A stretch of 10,283 nucleotides of DNA from the NCBI GenBank assembly GCA_902459845.2, contig CABPSV020000696.1, forward strand, positions 1 through 10,283, written 5' to 3'. The stretch is from Hepatocystis sp. ex Piliocolobus tephrosceles. Its lineage: Eukaryota; Apicomplexa; Aconoidasida; Haemosporida; Plasmodiidae. Shown one piece after another: positions 8,167 to 10,283 of the stretch. The translations under genes were made by a program, and so were the position numbers. The notes beneath the pieces were generated by a model. That model did not search any database. It was not told the DNA's origin and worked only from the letters and a program-made list of their open reading frames with translations. Within the stretch, counting starts at the first letter, position 1; the number at the start of each line of letters is the position of its first letter.

Positions 8167-8870
8167 GAAACAATAAATATAAATAAATATAACAGCGATC
8201 ACATGTATATTCACAAATATAAATAATAACATATCTTAACAAATAAGTATATTTATGTTAATAACATATATTGCATTTTCTTAAAAATGTACAAAAGAAT
8301 CTTACAAAGTAAATGAAAAAAAAAAAAAAAAAGTTAAAAATACATCACTTGTTTAAGGGGATCCATATTTTTACCTTTTGTTTTTTTTTTATTCTGTTGT
8401 ATCACATGATGATAAAAAAAAAAAAAAAAAAAAAAAATTAAAATAAAATGACATGTGAATAAACAAAAATACACAAATGGTGTCTTCAAAATGCTATTCA
8501 AAATGTTAAAAAAAAAGTTCATTAATAAAAAAAAAATATATATATACACCAATGTTTATTATTTTGAAATACGTTGGATTTGTAACAAAATAATTAGTTT
8601 ATGTATTTACCAAAACAAAAGCAAAAAAAGGAAAAGAAAAACAAATACAACTTTTAAGATTAATGTATTAAAATGTTTATGTATGTGTTACTCTTTTTTT
8701 TTTTCGTTTTATTAATAAATTACGAAATTTATGTCTTCTTTTTTGTTTACTTTTAAGGTGAAAAATATATTTTTAACTTCATGATTTACGCTTATTTTAC
8801 AAATTAATATGTTTGCCTTTTGGTTAGGCATTCAATATATAACATAGTTTTTTTATCATTATTAATTTAG
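7459..8870. other. Intergenic DNA upstream of the MGNSC gene
   Basis: This should contain the promoter and leader of the minus-strand gene starting at 7458. It holds several A runs, a period-10 repeat (7581-7630) and long TA runs (about 7838-7880 and 8134-8164). An AAGGGGA sequence at 8355-8361 fits the Plasmodium G-box consensus. Short frames at 8334-8552 and 8455-8715 lack an ATG at their ends and look like chance. I see no supported gene or RNA. Confidence 0.55.
7581..7630. repeat. Short 10-bp repeat (attaaaagtg-like)
   Basis: Five adjacent 10-bp units (caattataag, taattaaaag, tgattaaaag, ttattaaaag, tgattaacta) share the core attaaaag. They sit 120-170 bp upstream of the MGNSC start codon, between two A runs. 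The spacing is close to one helical turn, but the array is short and could be ordinary slippage. Confidence 0.7.
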
Positions 8871-8877
8871 GGAAAAA

Positions 8878-9002
8878 GTGAAGAAAAATGGGAATGAAAA
8901 AGGAAGGAAAAAATGAAGGGAAAAAGGAATGAAAAAGGAAGGAAAAAATGAAGGAAAAAATGAAGGAAAAAGTGAAGAAAAAAAGAAAGGAAAAAGTGAA
9001 GG
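8878..9002. repeat. GA-rich minisatellite, roughly 12-bp units with a 35-bp duplication
   Basis: Variants of gaaggaaaaaat repeat through this tract. A 29-bp block at 8891-8919 recurs exactly at 8926-8954, an offset of 35 bp. The plus strand is almost all purine except for single T bases in atg and gtg. It runs directly into the A55 run at 9003. Frames through it are Lys-rich on one strand and Phe-rich on the other, with no domain content. Confidence 0.85.
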
Positions 9003-9059
<57 letters not shown>

Positions 9060-9070
9060 AAAAAAAAAAA

Positions 9071-9133
<63 letters not shown>
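9003..9133. repeat. Giant poly(A)/poly(T) inverted repeat
   Basis: The tract reads A55 (9003-9057), T, A16 (9059-9074), T59 (9075-9133). The junction at 9074/9075 is the centre of an inverted repeat with 59-bp arms and a single mismatch at 9058, with no spacer. It could extrude as a cruciform, or it could mark a strand switch. Homopolymer lengths this long are also error-prone in sequencing and assembly. Confidence 0.9.
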
Positions 9134-9135
<2 letters not shown>

Positions 9136-9231
9136 ACTTATATTTAAGTATTTTTTTTTTTTTCTCTCCCTTTATCTTATTTACACATGTGAAAAACAAT
9201 TTTTGTATAACATTTAAATATATAGTTATTA

Positions 9232-9280
<49 letters not shown>

Positions 9281-9519
9281 GTTATAACTTTTTCATATTA
9301 GTTCATTTTGATGAACACAAAATTATTATCCATAATTATCATTTGTGTTGTTGCACATGTAAAAAAATATATGAATGTATTAACTAAACAATTTTTTTTT
9401 TTTTTTTTTTTTTTCACATGCTCTTTTTGTTTATTATACATAATGGTACATTTACATACATAGTATAACTATTGACATTTGACATATTGACACATGGGCA
9501 TATTGTCTATTAGCTTTTT

Positions 9520-9608
9520 AGTTTATTAATTTATTAATTTATTATTTTATTAATTTATTATTTTATTATTTTATTATTTTATTATTTTATTATTTTATTA
9601 ATTTATTA
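9520..9608. repeat. 8-bp AT repeat (tttattaa / tttattat)
   Basis: About eleven units of tttattaa or its variant tttattat follow one another. The variants are grouped, with the tttattat type in the middle and the tttattaa type at both ends. There are no G or C bases within the array. Confidence 0.85.
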
Positions 9609-9763
9609 ACACCTTGACTTAATAACACATGTTTATGTATATGTGTATATGTTAGGTACTTTGATTTTTCTCTGATATCATTATGTCAATACTATTACAC
9701 TACTTTTTATAAACTATTCAATTTATAATTTTTCTGCTTTTTCTCAACAATATGCCTTCATAC

Positions 9764-9793
9764 ATATGCATATACATGTACGTATATGCATAT
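9764..9793. repeat. Perfect inverted repeat, 12-bp arms, 6-bp spacer
   Basis: ATATGCATATAC (9764-9775) and GTATATGCATAT (9782-9793) are exact reverse complements around the spacer atgtac. Each arm also contains the 10-bp palindrome ATATGCATAT. It could form a hairpin or bind a dimeric factor twice. It may equally be a by-product of an AT-rich background. Confidence 0.8.
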
Positions 9794-9946
9794 ATTTTTA
9801 ATTTTTAATTTTTATTTTATTTTATTTTCTGTACAATAATTTTTCACAGGTATTACTTATGTCTATTTTCCAACTTATTTTATGATCCATATACATTAGT
9901 TTGATTAGGAAGAATATGCAAAAATAAGAAAAACGGTCAAAAACAG

Positions 9947-10283
9947 ACAAAAACGATCCATAACAAATAAAAACGATCCATAACAAATAAAAACGATCTA
10001 TAACAAATAAAAACAGTCCATAACAAATAAAAACGATCCATAACAAATAAAAACGATCCATAACAAATAAAAACGATCCATAACAAATAAAAACGATCCA
10101 TAACAAATAAAAACGATCCATAACAAATAAAAACGATCCATAACAAATAAAAACGATCCATAACAAATAAAAACGATCCATAACAAATAAAAACGATCTA
10201 TAACAAATAAAAACGATCTATAACAAATAAAAACGATCTATAACAAATAAAAACGATCCATAACAAATAAAAACGATCCATAA
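9947..10283. repeat. 20-bp tandem array, open at the right edge
   Basis: Seventeen units of aaaaacgatccataacaaat or close variants run to the window end, where the array is cut. Most units read cgatcca. Unit 3 (ending 10000) and units 13-15 (ending 10200, 10220 and 10240) read cgatcta, and unit 4 (ending 10020) reads cagtcca. Degenerate partial units precede it (about 9930-9950). With a 20-bp unit, each minus-strand frame passes through all three phases, and none contains a stop in the main unit type. This makes long but meaningless frames. It does not match the 21-bp P. falciparum rep20 unit as I remember it. Confidence 0.95.

Larger units (their letters stand above)
9134..9946. other. Intergenic DNA, no gene seen
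   Basis: This stretch holds an A46 run (9233-9278), a T run near 9392-9414, an 8-bp AT repeat (about 9520-9608) and a 12-bp-arm inverted repeat (9764-9793). Three ttgacat-like motifs lie at about 9472-9493. Nothing reads as a gene or a structured RNA. Confidence 0.55.

Noticed and set aside
8334..8552. Minus-strand frame ending MDPLKQVMYF
   Set aside because: Its outer start is TTG and the middle is a poly-Phe run from an A tract. The last ten residues look less repetitive, but no exon structure could be built around them.
8455..8715. Plus-strand 86-codon Lys-rich frame
   Set aside because: It starts at GTG, not ATG, and is dominated by AAA and ATA codons; no similarity recognised.
8862..9217. 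Several Lys-rich and Phe-rich frames on both strands
   Set aside because: They are translations of the GA minisatellite and the A/T dyad.
9822..10186. Overlapping minus-strand frames with a 20-residue aromatic repeat
   Set aside because: They follow from a 20-bp repeat with no stop in any phase; all three frames give the same cyclic peptide, which argues against coding selection.
9947..10283. CRISPR array
   Set aside because: The units are directly adjacent with no unique spacers, and the genome is eukaryotic.

Overview
The window looks like nuclear chromosomal DNA of a malaria parasite (genus Plasmodium). The sequence is extremely AT-rich. Long uninterrupted A, T and TA runs fill the intergenic DNA, genes are separated by 1.5 kb or more, and the proteins are dominated by Asn, Lys, Asp and Ile with poly-Asn insertions. 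One gene shows a likely intron with a T30 run inside it. I cannot fix the species; the composition fits P. falciparum and relatives or another very AT-rich Plasmodium. Dictyostelium is a less likely alternative, because its intergenic regions are usually shorter.

Layout: (1) 1-423 lies downstream of gene 1 and opens with a 13-bp tandem repeat. (2) 424-1527, minus strand, encodes an HCNGP/SAP30-binding-protein family member, a probable splicing cofactor, with a C-terminal RW peptide resembling a U2AF-ligand motif. (3) 1528-3118 is a divergent intergenic region that must hold the promoters of genes 1 and 2. It contains a GC-richer 70-bp island, a long purine tract and a tight cluster of palindromes. 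(4) 3119-4826, plus strand, encodes an Mpv17/PMP22-family membrane protein, probably with a short first exon (3119-3197) spliced over a 238-bp intron. Its long N-terminal extension carries a 12-bp coding minisatellite and a C/H cluster. (5) 4827-6450 separates two convergent genes and carries a 16-bp pyrimidine minisatellite. (6) 6451-7458, minus strand, encodes an unrecognised Asn-rich protein starting MGNSC, a possible lipid-anchored protein. (7) 7459-10283 has no gene I can support. It holds microsatellites, a GA-rich minisatellite running into a very large poly(A)/poly(T) inverted repeat, an 8-bp AT repeat, a 12-bp-arm inverted repeat and a 20-bp tandem array that runs off the right edge.

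The three genes do not form an operon or an obvious pathway: one is predicted nuclear (splicing), one is an organelle membrane protein and one is perhaps peripheral-membrane. The strongest findings are the unusual architecture of the Mpv17 protein, the splicing-factor C-terminal peptide, the palindrome cluster just upstream of the Mpv17 gene, and the giant A/T dyad. I saw no convincing evidence of a complete novel multi-gene system.
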